64,000 nt of DNA, taken from contig NZ_JASVDS010000005.1 of assembly GCF_030285365.1 (NCBI RefSeq), positions 62,001 through 126,000 of the forward strand, given 5' to 3'. Source of the stretch: Roseateles subflavus. Lineage in GTDB: Bacteria > Pseudomonadota > Gammaproteobacteria > Burkholderiales > Burkholderiaceae_C. The translations under genes were made by a program, and so were the position numbers. The notes beneath the pieces were generated by a model. The model had not been told where the DNA came from. It searched no databases and worked only from the letters and a program-made list of their open reading frames with translations. Positions 1 through 8,855 of the stretch are shown here, in pieces. Positions within the stretch are counted from its first letter, which is position 1; each line of letters opens with the position of its first letter.

Positions 1-1624
1 GATCGCCGGGGCGGAGCATCTGCGTCACGCGTGCCGCGAGGGACTTCAGCGCCTCATCGCCGGCGGCGTGGCCCAGGGTGTCGTTCAGCTTCTTGAAGTT
101 GTCGACGTCCAGCAGCGCCAGCGCCAGCACCGTGCCCTCACGCTCGAGCTTGGCCTGCTCGGTGTTGAAGGCCGCCTCGAGGCCGCGCCGGTTGGCGATC
201 TTGGTGAGCTGGTCCGTCTGCACCTCGCTCGAGAGGCGGCGCAGCTCGCCCTCCAGCTCGTCGACGCGACGGGACAGCTCCGAGGCCCGCTCGTGTTCGG
301 TGCTCAGCCGCTGCTGCGTGCTGTGCACCAGGCCCTGCACGGTGCGGCTTTCCTCGACCATCTCCCGCACCACGCCGGCCAGGCTCTCCAGCGTGTCGGC
401 CTTCTCGATGACGTCGGCGTAGCGGCTCACATTGCTCTGGAAGCGGTCGGTGTGCTGGCCCAGCTCGCCCAGCTCCTCGAGCATGCGGTGGATCAGCAGC
501 TTGAGGGAGTCGCGCGCGCGCGCGCGCTCGGCCTGCAGGCTCTTCTGCCGCTCGCGCGTGCCGTCCAGCATCTCGCTGACCATGCGCACGCCGCGGGAGC
601 TCAGGCCGGTGTCCAGCGCCTGCGTCATCAGCTCGCACTGGCCCCGGGCCCAGGAATCGTCCTCGGCCAGCTCGACCAGGCTCGCGCTCAGGGCACGGCA
701 CAGCTCGCCCATCTGGCCGAAGAGGTGATGGCGGTGATCCAGCATGCGGCGGGCCCGCACGCACAGCGCCTCCATGGCCTCGGCACGCTGCGGCGTGGCG
801 CCCTGCTCGCGCAGGCTGGCCAGCGCGGTCTCGATCTCCTGCTTGAGGGATTCGGCGCGCTCGTCGGAGGCCAGCAGGGCGTGCTGGACGGTCTCGTGCA
901 GGCTGTCGCCCACGAGAGGCCAGGCCTGCGGGCCGGCCTCGCGGTCCAGGGCCGAGGTGTCGAGCTGCAGCTCCTCCTCGTTGAAGAACTGGCTGGGCGT
1001 GCCGCCCGGCTCTTCGGTGCTCGCCTCCTGGACGTCCACGCCGACATCGCTGGGGTCGGCGTCCCAGCTGGACAGCAGCTGGCGCAGGCGGTTGAGCAGG
1101 CGGTGGGGATCCGTGCGGCTCGACTCCAGCACGCGCTGCAGGCCGTCCTTCTTGCGGGCCAGCGTCCATTGGCGGCCGCCTCGCTCGAGGCCGCGCACCA
1201 GGCGCTCGGTGACACTCGCCATGCCGTCGGCCAGCACCGCGGGGCCGGCGCTCTGCTGGAAGCGTTCCAGCACGCGCTGGGCCTCATCCCAGCGGGATTC
1301 CCTCAGCATGGCCATGACGTCCTGGCGGGCCTGCAGCTCGGGCAGGCCGAGGCTGAGCATGCGCTGCAGCACGGGCTGGGCGCGCTCCGGCAAGGCCTCG
1401 GGCGCGGGGCCCGGCGCACCGGCGCTGCCGGCCGCAGGGGGGCTGGCGGGCTCCGTGCCGCCGGACTCGACCAGGTAGGCCCGGGCGTAGTTCTCGGGCG
1501 TGGGCTCCAGCTTGGCCATCGCCAGGCGGCGCAGGGCAGCCTTCGCGATCGTGGCCGGGGGCTGCGCACCGGGCGCGGGGCGTGGCGAAGACGGGGCGGG
1601 GGAGGCGGGCGAACGGTCGTCCAT
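1..1624 (-). CDS. Diguanylate cyclase (GGDEF), C-terminus beyond the window
   Basis: The reading frame is open from an ATG at 1624 to the window edge, giving 541 codons of a partial gene. The N-terminus has LAMAKLEPTPENYARAY, a short motif typical of a Burkholderiales family of soluble diguanylate cyclases. A long helical region follows, then the start of a GGDEF domain: TDQLTKIANRRGLEAAF, then LLDVDNFKKLND and LGHAAGDEAL. The GGDEF signature itself lies outside the window, so activity cannot be judged. The expected role is synthesis of c-di-GMP from two GTP. The gene starts 15 nt after the stop of the REC-GGDEF-EAL gene, so it is probably the last member of that operon. No membrane segments are seen. 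Confidence 0.88.
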   Translation of the reverse strand, partial: MDDRSPASPAPSSPRPAPGAQPPATIAKAALRRLAMAKLEPTPENYARAYLVESGGTEPASPPAAGSAGAPGPAPEALPERAQPVLQRMLSLGLPELQARQDVMAMLRESRWDEAQRVLERFQQSAGPAVLADGMASVTERLVRGLERGGRQWTLARKKDGLQRVLESSRTDPHRLLNRLRQLLSSWDADPSDVGVDVQEASTEEPGGTPSQFFNEEELQLDTSALDREAGPQAWPLVGDSLHETVQHALLASDERAESLKQEIETALASLREQGATPQRAEAMEALCVRARRMLDHRHHLFGQMGELCRALSASLVELAEDDSWARGQCELMTQALDTGLSSRGVRMVSEMLDGTRERQKSLQAERARARDSLKLLIHRMLEELGELGQHTDRFQSNVSRYADVIEKADTLESLAGVVREMVEESRTVQGLVHSTQQRLSTEHERASELSRRVDELEGELRRLSSEVQTDQLTKIANRRGLEAAFNTEQAKLEREGTVLALALLDVDNFKKLNDTLGHAAGDEALKSLAARVTQMLRPGD

Positions 1625-1639
1625 GATGCTCCAGAAGAC

Positions 1640-3889
1640 TCAGCGGAGGCCGCCGGTCGGGCTGCTGGCGGCCCGTCCCGTGGCGGTGTCGCCCTCGAGC
1701 CCGTTGGCCTGCACGATCCAGGGCGCCTTGCGCGGCAGCACCGTCTGCGCCAGCCAGCGTTCGAGATCGTCCGCGGCCAGGGGGCGGCTGAAGAGGAAAC
1801 CCTGCATGACGCTGCAGCCCAGGCGGTGCAGGACCTCCATCTGGCGGAGCGTCTCCACCCCCTCGGCGATCACGCGCAGGCCCAGAGAGCGCGCCAGGGC
1901 GATGATGGCGGTGACGACGGCCGAGCTCTGCGGCGTGATGCCGAGATCCCGCACGAAGCTGCGGTCGATCTTGACCTCGGAGATGGGCAGGGTGGTCAGG
2001 TAGGCGAGCGAGGAGTAGCCGGTGCCGAAGTCGTCGATGGAGATCTCCACGCCCACCTCGTTGAGCCGGTGCAGGGCCGGGATCACGTTCTGCAGGTCCT
2101 TCATCAGGCCCGTCTCGGTGATCTCCAGCTGGATGGCCCGGTGCGGCACGCCGTAGGCACTGACGCACTGGTGGATGTGCTCGACCAGGTCCGATCGCTC
2201 GAACAGGCGGTTGGGCAGGTTGACGGCGATGGCGTCCGAGAAGCCGAAGTTCAGCTGCCAGACCTTGGCCTGGCGGGCGGCCTCGCGCAGCGCCCACTCG
2301 GACAGCGGCACGATCAGGCCGGTCTCTTCCGCCAGCGGGATGAAGTCGCCGGGAGGCACGAGCTTGTCGCCCCGCTGCCAGCGCATGAGGGCCTCCGCCC
2401 CGACCATGCGGGCGGCGCGGACGTCGATCTTGGGCTGGTAGTGCAGCACGATCTCGTTGCGCTCGATGGCCTTGTGCAGCGCGGACTCGAGTTCCAGCTT
2501 CTCGCGGCCCCGGCCGGCGAGCTGCGGCGTGTAGAGGGCCGAAGCGTTGCGCCCCTGGCTCTTGACGGCGTACATGGCGACGTCCGAGTTGCGCAGCAGA
2601 TCCGCCGTGGTGGTGCCGTCCCGCGGGTAGATGGCGATGCCCACGCTGGCCGTGACGAAGCACTCCTGCCCCGCGATGAAGATGGGCTCGCGCAGCGCCT
2701 CCAGCACGCGCTGGGCCACGCGCTCGGCGTCACGCTCGTCGGCCACCTCGGGCAGCAGCGCCACGAACTCGTCGCCGCCCAGTCGGCCCACGGCCTCCAG
2801 CGTGCGGTGCGAGCGCCCGCCCACGGACTCCAGCAGGCCTTCCATGACCTGGTCGGAATGGCGCACACAGGCCCGCAGGCGGCGACCGACCTCCATCAGC
2901 AGCTCGTCGCCCGCGGCGTGGCCGAGGGTGTCGTTGATGACCTTGAAGCGGTCGAGGTCGATCAGCAGCAGGCCGACCTCGTGGCCACTGCGCCGGGCGG
3001 CCTCGATGGCGCGCTCGGCCCGCCAGATGAGCTGGCGGCGGTTGGGCAGGCCGGTGAGGGCATCGAAATTGGCGAGCTGACGGATCTTGTCCTCGGCCAG
3101 GCGGCGGTCGGTGACGTCCTGGATGACGCCCGTGTAGCCGCTCGCATTGCCGTGCTCGTTGAACTCGGGTTCGGCCTCGATGTGCAGCACGCGCTGGCGG
3201 CCGTCGACCAGGGTCACCGGCACGTCGGTCACCAGCACCGAGTTGTGGACCATCACCTCGCGCAGCAGGCGCAGGAAGAGCTGGCGGTCCTCGCGCGGCA
3301 CCATGCGCATCACGCCGATGAAGTCCAGCGGCTCGTTGGGCCCGAAACCGAAGACCCGCAGCGCCTCGGTGGCCAGCACGAAGCCGCCTGCGCCGCGGTG
3401 CCACTCGAAGCTGCCCATGCGGGCCAGGTCCTGGGCGCGGGCCAGCCGGGCCTTGCTGCGTTCCAGCTCGATGCGGGTGCGCGAGCTGCGCAGCAGGTAG
3501 CGCAGGCGGCCGGCCAGGAGGCTCCACTGGGTGGACTTGACGAAGAAGTCGGTGGCGCCGACCTGGTAGGCGCGGTTGATGGAGGCTTCGTCGTCCAGGC
3601 CGGTGAGCATCAGCACCGGCGTGGACTCGAAGCCGGGGGTCTCGCGCAGGCGGCTGCAGGTCTCGAAGCCGTCCAGCTCCGGCATCATGGCGTCCAGCAC
3701 GATGATGTCGGGCGTCCAGCTGCCCACCGTGCGCAGGGCTTCCTCGCCGCTGCTGGCCTCGGTGATGTCGAACCCCCGCTCGCGCAGCGCGATGGCGGTC
3801 AGCAGCAGATTGACTTCGTCGTCATCGACGAGCAGCACGCGCGGCTGCTCGGGCAGGTCCTGGTCCACGGTCGGGTTGGCTGAGTTCAT
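1640..3889 (-). CDS. Response regulator with PAS, GGDEF and EAL domains
   Basis: The protein has 749 residues. A receiver domain (about 16-132, phospho-acceptor D66 in IVLDAMMP) is followed by a PAS/PAC region (about 150-265), a GGDEF domain (about 270-455, GGDEF at 371-375) and an EAL domain (about 478-730). The EAL domain keeps GAEALMRW, EITETG, DDFGTGYSS and AEGVET, so phosphodiesterase activity looks possible. It should make and/or break down c-di-GMP under phosphorylation control. Unusually, about 19 residues lie between the inhibitory-site-like RHSD (343-346) and the GGDEF core. The start codon overlaps the stop of the upstream hybrid kinase by 4 bp (ATGA), which suggests translational coupling and that this is the kinase's target. 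Confidence 0.93.
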   Translation of the reverse strand: MNSANPTVDQDLPEQPRVLLVDDDEVNLLLTAIALRERGFDITEASSGEEALRTVGSWTPDIIVLDAMMPELDGFETCSRLRETPGFESTPVLMLTGLDDEASINRAYQVGATDFFVKSTQWSLLAGRLRYLLRSSRTRIELERSKARLARAQDLARMGSFEWHRGAGGFVLATEALRVFGFGPNEPLDFIGVMRMVPREDRQLFLRLLREVMVHNSVLVTDVPVTLVDGRQRVLHIEAEPEFNEHGNASGYTGVIQDVTDRRLAEDKIRQLANFDALTGLPNRRQLIWRAERAIEAARRSGHEVGLLLIDLDRFKVINDTLGHAAGDELLMEVGRRLRACVRHSDQVMEGLLESVGGRSHRTLEAVGRLGGDEFVALLPEVADERDAERVAQRVLEALREPIFIAGQECFVTASVGIAIYPRDGTTTADLLRNSDVAMYAVKSQGRNASALYTPQLAGRGREKLELESALHKAIERNEIVLHYQPKIDVRAARMVGAEALMRWQRGDKLVPPGDFIPLAEETGLIVPLSEWALREAARQAKVWQLNFGFSDAIAVNLPNRLFERSDLVEHIHQCVSAYGVPHRAIQLEITETGLMKDLQNVIPALHRLNEVGVEISIDDFGTGYSSLAYLTTLPISEVKIDRSFVRDLGITPQSSAVVTAIIALARSLGLRVIAEGVETLRQMEVLHRLGCSVMQGFLFSRPLAADDLERWLAQTVLPRKAPWIVQANGLEGDTATGRAASSPTGGLR

Positions 3890-6369
3890 TGGGGGCCCGT
3901 CAACAAGGCTTCGAGGGCCTGGCGCACCAGCCCCGCCTCATCATGCATGGCATCGATCAGCTTGTCCAAGCCTTCGGTCTGGCCGTTGCGGGCCATGGCC
4001 TCGGTATCGGCACAGAGGCGGGACAGCTGCAGGGCGCCCAGGCTCGCCGAGGAGGACTTCAGCGTGTGGGCCACATGGCGGATGGCCGCCAGGTCCATGC
4101 CGGCCTCCCGGGCGCGCTGGAGGTCCGGCAGCAGCTTGTCCAGGGACTTGATGAAGGCGTTGATCACCCGCGGCAGCAGCTGGTTGGCGCCGCTGGGGTC
4201 CAGGTCGCGCAGGCGCTGCAGCGAGGCTTCGTCCAGGCAGCTGGGCCTGCGGTCCGGGGAGGAGGGCGTTGCGGCGGATGACATGGTGGCTCCATCGTAA
4301 ACGGCGGCAGACGTGGCGGACGTGGCGGAAGTCGCAGATGCGGCAGATGCCGCCTCCGCCGGGGACCCCGAGGCGCCGGCGGCCAGGGGGCGGGCCGGAT
4401 GGCCCAGGCGCCGCTGCAGCACCGCCAGCAGCTCGCGGTGGCGCAGCGGCTTGGGCAGGTAGTCGTCGAAGCCGTAGGCCAGCAGCTTTCCCCGATCGCC
4501 CGACAGCGCGTTGGCGGTCACGGCCACCACCGGCAGGCTGCCGGGATTGACGAAGCGATACCGGCCCTCACCGCCCCGGCGGAAGATCTGCAGGGCCTGG
4601 ATGCCGTCCATGCCGGGCATGTGGATGTCCATCATCACGAGGTCGAAGGCCCGCTCGGACAGGGCCTGCAGGCCGGCCTCGCCGCCGTCGCACAGCTGCA
4701 CGCTGCAGCCCAGCTGCAGGAGCATCTGCTGAATCACCTCCTGGTTGACGGGGTTGTCCTCGACGACCAGGACCTGCCAGGGCCGGGCCGCCCCGGCCTC
4801 GATCGCCTGGGGCAGGCCGTCGGGGGCCCCCGCGTCCTGCAGCGGCAGGTGCAGGCTGAAGACGCTGCCGCCGTCCGGGCGGGCACGGGCATCCAGCACG
4901 GCACCCATCTGCTGGGCCAGCTGCTGGGCCACGGCCAGGCCCAGCCCGGCCCCCCCATGGCGGCGGGCGAGGCTGTCGTTGCCCTGGGTGAAGGGCTTGA
5001 AGAGGTGGTGGAGCTTGTCGGCCGGGACGCCGATGCCGGTGTCCTGCACCTTCAGCAGCACGCCGGGCCGGCCGTCCGGGAAGGGCTGAGCCCGGGCCGC
5101 GAGGCCGATCTCGCCGCGCTCGGTGAACTTCAGGGCGTTGTCCAGCAGCTTGCCCAGCAGTCGGCGCAGCGCGCCCGCCGCCACCGGCACCGCGTCCGGC
5201 AGCGCGGCGTCCAGCGTCAGGTTCAGGCGCAGGCCGCGGGACTCGGCCTGCGGGCGGTACTGCGCCGCCAGAGTTTCCAGCAGGGGCTGCAGCGGGCACT
5301 CGCCGCTGCGCTGCTCGGCGGCCTCGCCGTCCAGGTGGGCCAGGTCGAGCATGTCGTCGAGCAAGTGCTGGAGGTCCTCGCCGCTGGCCTGGACCTGTCG
5401 GGCGTAGTGCTGCTGGCGCTCGTCCAGGGGCGTGTTGAGCAGCAGCTGCGTCATCCCGAGGATGCCATTCATGGGCGTGCGGAACTCGTGGCTCATGTTC
5501 GCCATCAGCTGGCTCTTGGCCTGGCTGGCGGACTCCGCCTTGTCGCGCGCGGCCTGCAGTTCGCGGTGGCGCTGCTGCTCCTCCGTGACGTCTGCCAGGA
5601 TGCCGTAGACCAGCGGCGCGCCGCCCGCATGGGCCTGCAGGCGCGTGCGCAGCCGGACCCAGCGCACGCCGCGGCCCGGGTGCTGCACGCGCAGGACCAT
5701 GTCGGTGGGCTCACCGGCCGCCTGGGCCAGCAGCCGGCGCTGGTAGAGCGCGCGGTCGTCCGGGTGGATGCGGTCCTCGAACACCCGCGGTCCCAGCCGC
5801 AGGTCCATGGGGCTCAGCCCCAGCGTGTCCAGCAGCAGCGGGGAGCTGAAGTGCAGGCGGTCCCATTCCGCATTCGTGACGAAGAGGCATTCGCTGACGG
5901 CGTCGGTGACCTCGCGGAAGCGGGTGTCGCTTTCCTGCAGCGCGCGCTCGAGCTGCCGCCGCGCGTTGGCGTCCTGCAGCACCAGCAGCGCCAGCGAGCG
6001 ACGCTGGCCGGCCAGCGGCATCAGCAGGCGCTGCACCTGCAGCCAGCGAGGACCGAAGGGCGTCTGCACGCGCAGGTCCTCGCGGGCGCCCCGCCGGCCC
6101 TCGCGCAGGGCCTGCCAGCGGGCGGGCGTGCACAGCTCGGCCAGGGCCGGGTCCACGGCGGATCCCAGCACCTGGCCGATCAGCGCGGCGCCCCGGACGG
6201 ACAGCAGGCGCTCGGCCTCGCGGTTCAGGTGCAGGACGCTGCCGTCCTGGCTGTCCATCAGCAGCACGCCCAGCGGCAGCAGGTCCACCAGCGCCAGGGC
6301 ATCGCCCGTGTTCAGCGACTGCAGCAGCTGGCGAGCCACATCGCCGGTGAGGGAGGCATCCGGCGTCAT
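3886..6369 (-). CDS. Hybrid sensor histidine kinase with PAS, receiver and Hpt domains
   Basis: The protein has 827 residues and no obvious membrane segment. Two PAS-like regions (about 20-135 and 140-265) precede a HisKA domain (H294 in [12 protein letters not shown]), a HATPase domain with DTGIGVP and GAGLGLAV, a receiver (D581 in [12 protein letters not shown]640 in YLPKPL) and a C-terminal Hpt domain (H768 in [11 protein letters not shown]). All residues for a full His-Asp-His relay are present. The segment joining receiver and Hpt is Ala/Ser/Thr-rich with SAT repeats. The gene overlaps the following REC-GGDEF-EAL gene by 4 bp, so the Hpt domain most likely passes phosphate to that receiver and links an unknown cytoplasmic signal to c-di-GMP. 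Confidence 0.93.
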   Translation of the reverse strand: MTPDASLTGDVARQLLQSLNTGDALALVDLLPLGVLLMDSQDGSVLHLNREAERLLSVRGAALIGQVLGSAVDPALAELCTPARWQALREGRRGAREDLRVQTPFGPRWLQVQRLLMPLAGQRRSLALLVLQDANARRQLERALQESDTRFREVTDAVSECLFVTNAEWDRLHFSSPLLLDTLGLSPMDLRLGPRVFEDRIHPDDRALYQRRLLAQAAGEPTDMVLRVQHPGRGVRWVRLRTRLQAHAGGAPLVYGILADVTEEQQRHRELQAARDKAESASQAKSQLMANMSHEFRTPMNGILGMTQLLLNTPLDERQQHYARQVQASGEDLQHLLDDMLDLAHLDGEAAEQRSGECPLQPLLETLAAQYRPQAESRGLRLNLTLDAALPDAVPVAAGALRRLLGKLLDNALKFTERGEIGLAARAQPFPDGRPGVLLKVQDTGIGVPADKLHHLFKPFTQGNDSLARRHGGAGLGLAVAQQLAQQMGAVLDARARPDGGSVFSLHLPLQDAGAPDGLPQAIEAGAARPWQVLVVEDNPVNQEVIQQMLLQLGCSVQLCDGGEAGLQALSERAFDLVMMDIHMPGMDGIQALQIFRRGGEGRYRFVNPGSLPVVAVTANALSGDRGKLLAYGFDDYLPKPLRHRELLAVLQRRLGHPARPLAAGASGSPAEAASAASATSATSATSAAVYDGATMSSAATPSSPDRRPSCLDEASLQRLRDLDPSGANQLLPRVINAFIKSLDKLLPDLQRAREAGMDLAAIRHVAHTLKSSSASLGALQLSRLCADTEAMARNGQTEGLDKLIDAMHDEAGLVRQALEALLTGPQ

Positions 6370-6409
6370 GGGCGATGGACCGGGTGGCGTTGCGTCGGGA
6401 GGCCGAAGT

Positions 6410-6423
6410 CAAGACCTGACCCC
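6410..6423 (-). repeat. Copy 1 of dispersed 14-mer GGGGTCAGGTCTTG
   Basis: The minus strand reads GGGGTCAGGTCTTG here. The same 14 bases occur exactly on the plus strand at 60872-60885, and with one mismatch at 43802-43815. This copy lies in the divergent region between the hybrid kinase and the membrane kinase. All three copies are intergenic, which suits a short dispersed repeat more than chance, but no mobile gene is nearby. Confidence 0.55.
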
Positions 6424-6613
6424 TCGGGGCCGGGCCGAGGCAGCAGGCGGGGGCGGAAGGCGTCGTGGTGGGGGGCGGCTGGCGCTGGCGTGCGCGGGCA
6501 GTGTCGTTCCTGCATGGATCTCTCTTTGCGGTCGGCGCCACCCGGCGGGCGGGCCCGAAACCCTCTGCGCCGCATTCTCGGCGAAACGCCGCCGAACTGG
6601 GTAGCGTCGTCTT

Positions 6614-6619
6614 TACAAT
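6614..6619 (+). promoter_or_regulatory. Candidate -10 box, possible leaderless start
   Basis: TACAAT matches a sigma-70 -10 hexamer and ends 7 nt before the ATG at 6627. No clear -35 element and no Shine-Dalgarno sequence are visible. If this is the promoter, transcription would start at or next to the ATG, giving a leaderless mRNA and excluding the ATG at 6618. Confidence 0.4.
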
Positions 6620-6626
6620 GAGTTGC

Positions 6627-7982
6627 ATGAGCAGCCTCAGCCAGGTCCCCCAGCGCGGTCGTCGCCGACCCCGGTGGGGCAGCGCCGCCGTTGCGCTCAT
6701 GGCGGTCGGCGTGGCCCTGCTGGCCGGCGGCCTGTGGCTGCTGGATGCGCTCGCGCCGCAGGGCACGCTGCCCGGCGTGCTGCTGGCGGTGCTGGCCATG
6801 CTGCTGCTGTGCGTGGCCCTCGCGCTGGGCTGGCATCTGGGCGTTCGCCTGACGCGCCAGCAGCTGGGCGAGTCGCTGCGGGAGCTCCGCCAGCAGCTGC
6901 ACGTGCAGGCGCAGGTGCAGTCCGACTGGCAGTGGCAGACCGATGCCCAGCATCACCTGGTGCGCTGGCAGGCCCCGTGGGGGCAGCCCGGCTCGAGCTG
7001 GGTGGGCCAGGCGGCGACGCAGTCGCTGGCCGAACGACTGCAGCTGGCGGATGCATCGGCGCGGCAGCTCCAGGACTGCCTCGCGGCGCAGCGGCCCCTG
7101 CTTCAACTGCGGCTGGACGGCAGCGTCACCGGCGCCAAGGCCTCGGCGGGCGAATGGTGCCTGCAGGCCGTGCCGCTGCTGGACGGGAGCGGACGTTTCT
7201 GCGGCTTCCAGGGCAGCGCGCGCTTCGTGGCCGCCGCGGCCGCCACGGTCCCGGCAGCAGCTGCCGTCAGCCCGCCGGTCGCATCGATCTCGCCGCCGGG
7301 CGATGAGGCCCTGCGCGCCGAGCAGGCGGCATTTGCCTACACCGTCTCGCATGACCTGCGCGCGCCCCTGCGCGTGGTCGATGGCTTCGCCCGCATCCTG
7401 CGCGAGGACTACGGGCGCCTGCTCGACCGCGTCGGCAATGACCACCTCGACCGCATCTCCGGCGCCGCGCAGCGCATGAACCAGATGATCGATGCGCTGC
7501 TGGCTCTCAGCCGCCTCTCGGTCCAGGCTCTGGAGTGCCGCCCGGTGGACCTGAGCCTGCTGGCCGGTCTCGTGCTGGACGAGCTCCGCCGCGAGGCGCC
7601 CCAGCGGCAGGTCGCGGTGCACATCCAGCCCGGAATGGTGGCGAACGGAGACCCGACGCTGCTGCGCGTGGTCCTGGAGAACCTGCTGGGCAATGCCTGG
7701 AAGTACAGCAGCAAGTGCGAACTCGCCCACATCACCTTCCAGTGCGAGGACGGGCCCCAGGGGCGTGTCTTCATGGTGGGCGACGATGGCGCCGGCTTCG
7801 ACATGCGCTTCGCCGACCGTCTCTTCGCGGCCTTCCAGCGCCTGCACAGCGCCAGCGATTTCGCGGGCACGGGCGTGGGGCTGGCCTCGGTGCGACGCAT
7901 CGTCCAGCGCCATGGCGGCGAGATCTGGGCCGAGGCGGCCGTGGGGCAGGGCGCGCGCTTCTTCTTCACCCTGCCGGGCTGA
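6627..7982 (+). CDS. Membrane sensor histidine kinase
   Basis: The protein has 451 residues from this start. Two hydrophobic segments near the N-terminus (about 18-40 and 48-70) are separated by only a few residues, so there is almost no periplasmic sensor domain. A linker with a degenerate PAS-like region follows, then HisKA (H242 in YTVSHDLRAPLRVV, the form seen in phytochrome-like kinases) and HATPase (NLLGNAWKYSS, DDGAGFD, GTGVGLASV). ATGs at 6618 and 6465 are possible but have no better ribosome binding site. The gene is divergent from the c-di-GMP operon and convergent with the ANTAR regulator, so its partner regulator is not evident from position. Confidence 0.88.
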   Translation: MSSLSQVPQRGRRRPRWGSAAVALMAVGVALLAGGLWLLDALAPQGTLPGVLLAVLAMLLLCVALALGWHLGVRLTRQQLGESLRELRQQLHVQAQVQSDWQWQTDAQHHLVRWQAPWGQPGSSWVGQAATQSLAERLQLADASARQLQDCLAAQRPLLQLRLDGSVTGAKASAGEWCLQAVPLLDGSGRFCGFQGSARFVAAAAATVPAAAAVSPPVASISPPGDEALRAEQAAFAYTVSHDLRAPLRVVDGFARILREDYGRLLDRVGNDHLDRISGAAQRMNQMIDALLALSRLSVQALECRPVDLSLLAGLVLDELRREAPQRQVAVHIQPGMVANGDPTLLRVVLENLLGNAWKYSSKCELAHITFQCEDGPQGRVFMVGDDGAGFDMRFADRLFAAFQRLHSASDFAGTGVGLASVRRIVQRHGGEIWAEAAVGQGARFFFTLPG

Positions 7983-8003
7983 GCGCACGGCCGAGCGGCC
8001 TCC

Positions 8004-8020
8004 CCGGCGCAGAGCGCCGG
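8004..8020. terminator. Possible stem-loop between convergent genes
   Basis: CCGGCGC, loop AGA, GCGCCGG forms a perfect 7-bp stem in the 43-nt gap between the convergent membrane kinase and ANTAR regulator genes. Neither strand has a T-run after it, so it is at best a weak terminator. Confidence 0.3.
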
Positions 8021-8025
8021 TGCGG

Positions 8026-8634
8026 TCAGGCCTGGTCGGTGGCGGGCAGGGCCAGCAGCTCCACCGCCTCGAGCAGCCGGGCGGCCTGCTCGGGCCAGGA
8101 CCGGCCCTCCAGCTCCGCCATGCGGCGCAGGCGCGCGAAGGCGTCCTGGCGCGAGAGCGAATAGCGGTGCATCAGCACGCCGACGGCCATGGGCACGGTC
8201 TGCGCCAGCACCTCGTCACCGGCCGCGCTGCGCACGGGGGGCTCGGCGGGGCGATCCCCACGGGCGCGCAGGTTCGCGACGGCCGCTTCCACGGCCGGCA
8301 CGATCTGGTGGATGTCCAGGGGCTTGACCAGATAGGCCACGGCGCCCAGCTCCTTGACCTTGGCCACGGTCTGCTCGTCGGTGAAGGCCGAGAGGAACAT
8401 GAAGGGCGTCTGCAGGGCCTCGCGCAGGTAGGCGGCGACGTCGAAGCCGCTCATGCCCTCCATGCGGATGTCCAGCAGGGCCAGCTCGGGGCGGTGCTCG
8501 CGTGCCAGCAGGATGGCGTCGTCGCCGTTGTCGGCGTCGATGACCTCGTAACCGGCCTGGACCAGGCCGTGGGTGAGCGTCGCCAGGACGAGCCTGTCGT
8601 CGTCGACCACCAGAATCTTGCCTTTGCTCGTCAC
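8026..8634 (-). CDS. Response regulator with ANTAR RNA-binding output domain
   Basis: The protein has 202 residues from a GTG start. The receiver (about 5-120) has DDD at 11-13, phospho-acceptor D55 in ALLDIRMEG and K103 in YLVKPL. The C-terminal part (about 140-195) fits the ANTAR domain: AVGVLMHRYSLSRQDAFARL followed by RRMAELEG and a helical end. Proteins of this type (AmiR, NasR, EutV) bind tandem RNA hairpins and stop transcription termination. The kinase at 8856-12671 is upstream on the same strand and of the HisKA_2 class commonly paired with such regulators. The 221-nt leader before this gene has two stable hairpins, so autoregulation is possible. The RNA target is otherwise unknown. 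Confidence 0.93.
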   Translation of the reverse strand: MTSKGKILVVDDDRLVLATLTHGLVQAGYEVIDADNGDDAILLAREHRPELALLDIRMEGMSGFDVAAYLREALQTPFMFLSAFTDEQTVAKVKELGAVAYLVKPLDIHQIVPAVEAAVANLRARGDRPAEPPVRSAAGDEVLAQTVPMAVGVLMHRYSLSRQDAFARLRRMAELEGRSWPEQAARLLEAVELLALPATDQA

Positions 8635-8658
8635 TGCCTACGCACTCCCACCCAGGGT

Positions 8659-8711
8659 GGCCGGCTTGGGGGCCGGCCGAGCCACGCTTGGCGCCCCGGT
8701 GAAGCCGGGGC
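8659..8711 (-). promoter_or_regulatory. Tandem hairpins in the ANTAR regulator leader
   Basis: Reading the minus strand, the first hairpin is GCCCCGG, loop CTTCA, CCGGGGC (8711-8693). The second is GGCCGGC, loop CCCCAA, GCCGGCC (8678-8659). Both have perfect 7-bp stems and lie 25 to 77 nt before the GTG start. Two hairpins in series resemble the layout recognised by ANTAR proteins, but neither loop fits the usual hexaloop with A at position 1 and G at position 4. Confidence 0.45.
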
Positions 8712-8855
8712 TGCGTGATCTGTACCGCTCGAGGGCGTTCGGAGCGGCCAAAAGCGGTCATTGTCGCTGAATTGCCGGCAGCCCGGCGTTCACGATTGCC
8801 CTAGTCGGACGCGATGGTGGGCGCACAGCGATCGAGGCGCCGGACGCTTCCCCGC

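Noticed and set aside
68-3883. 1271-codon open frame on the plus strand
   Set aside because: It is exactly antisense to the diguanylate cyclase and REC-GGDEF-EAL genes, whose domains are intact; in GC-rich DNA the opposite strand often stays open. Its protein is low-complexity Ala/Leu/Gly/Gln-rich with no domain.
8693-8711. Intrinsic terminator between the multi-PAS kinase and ANTAR genes
   Set aside because: The hairpin is stable but no T-run follows it on the coding strand.
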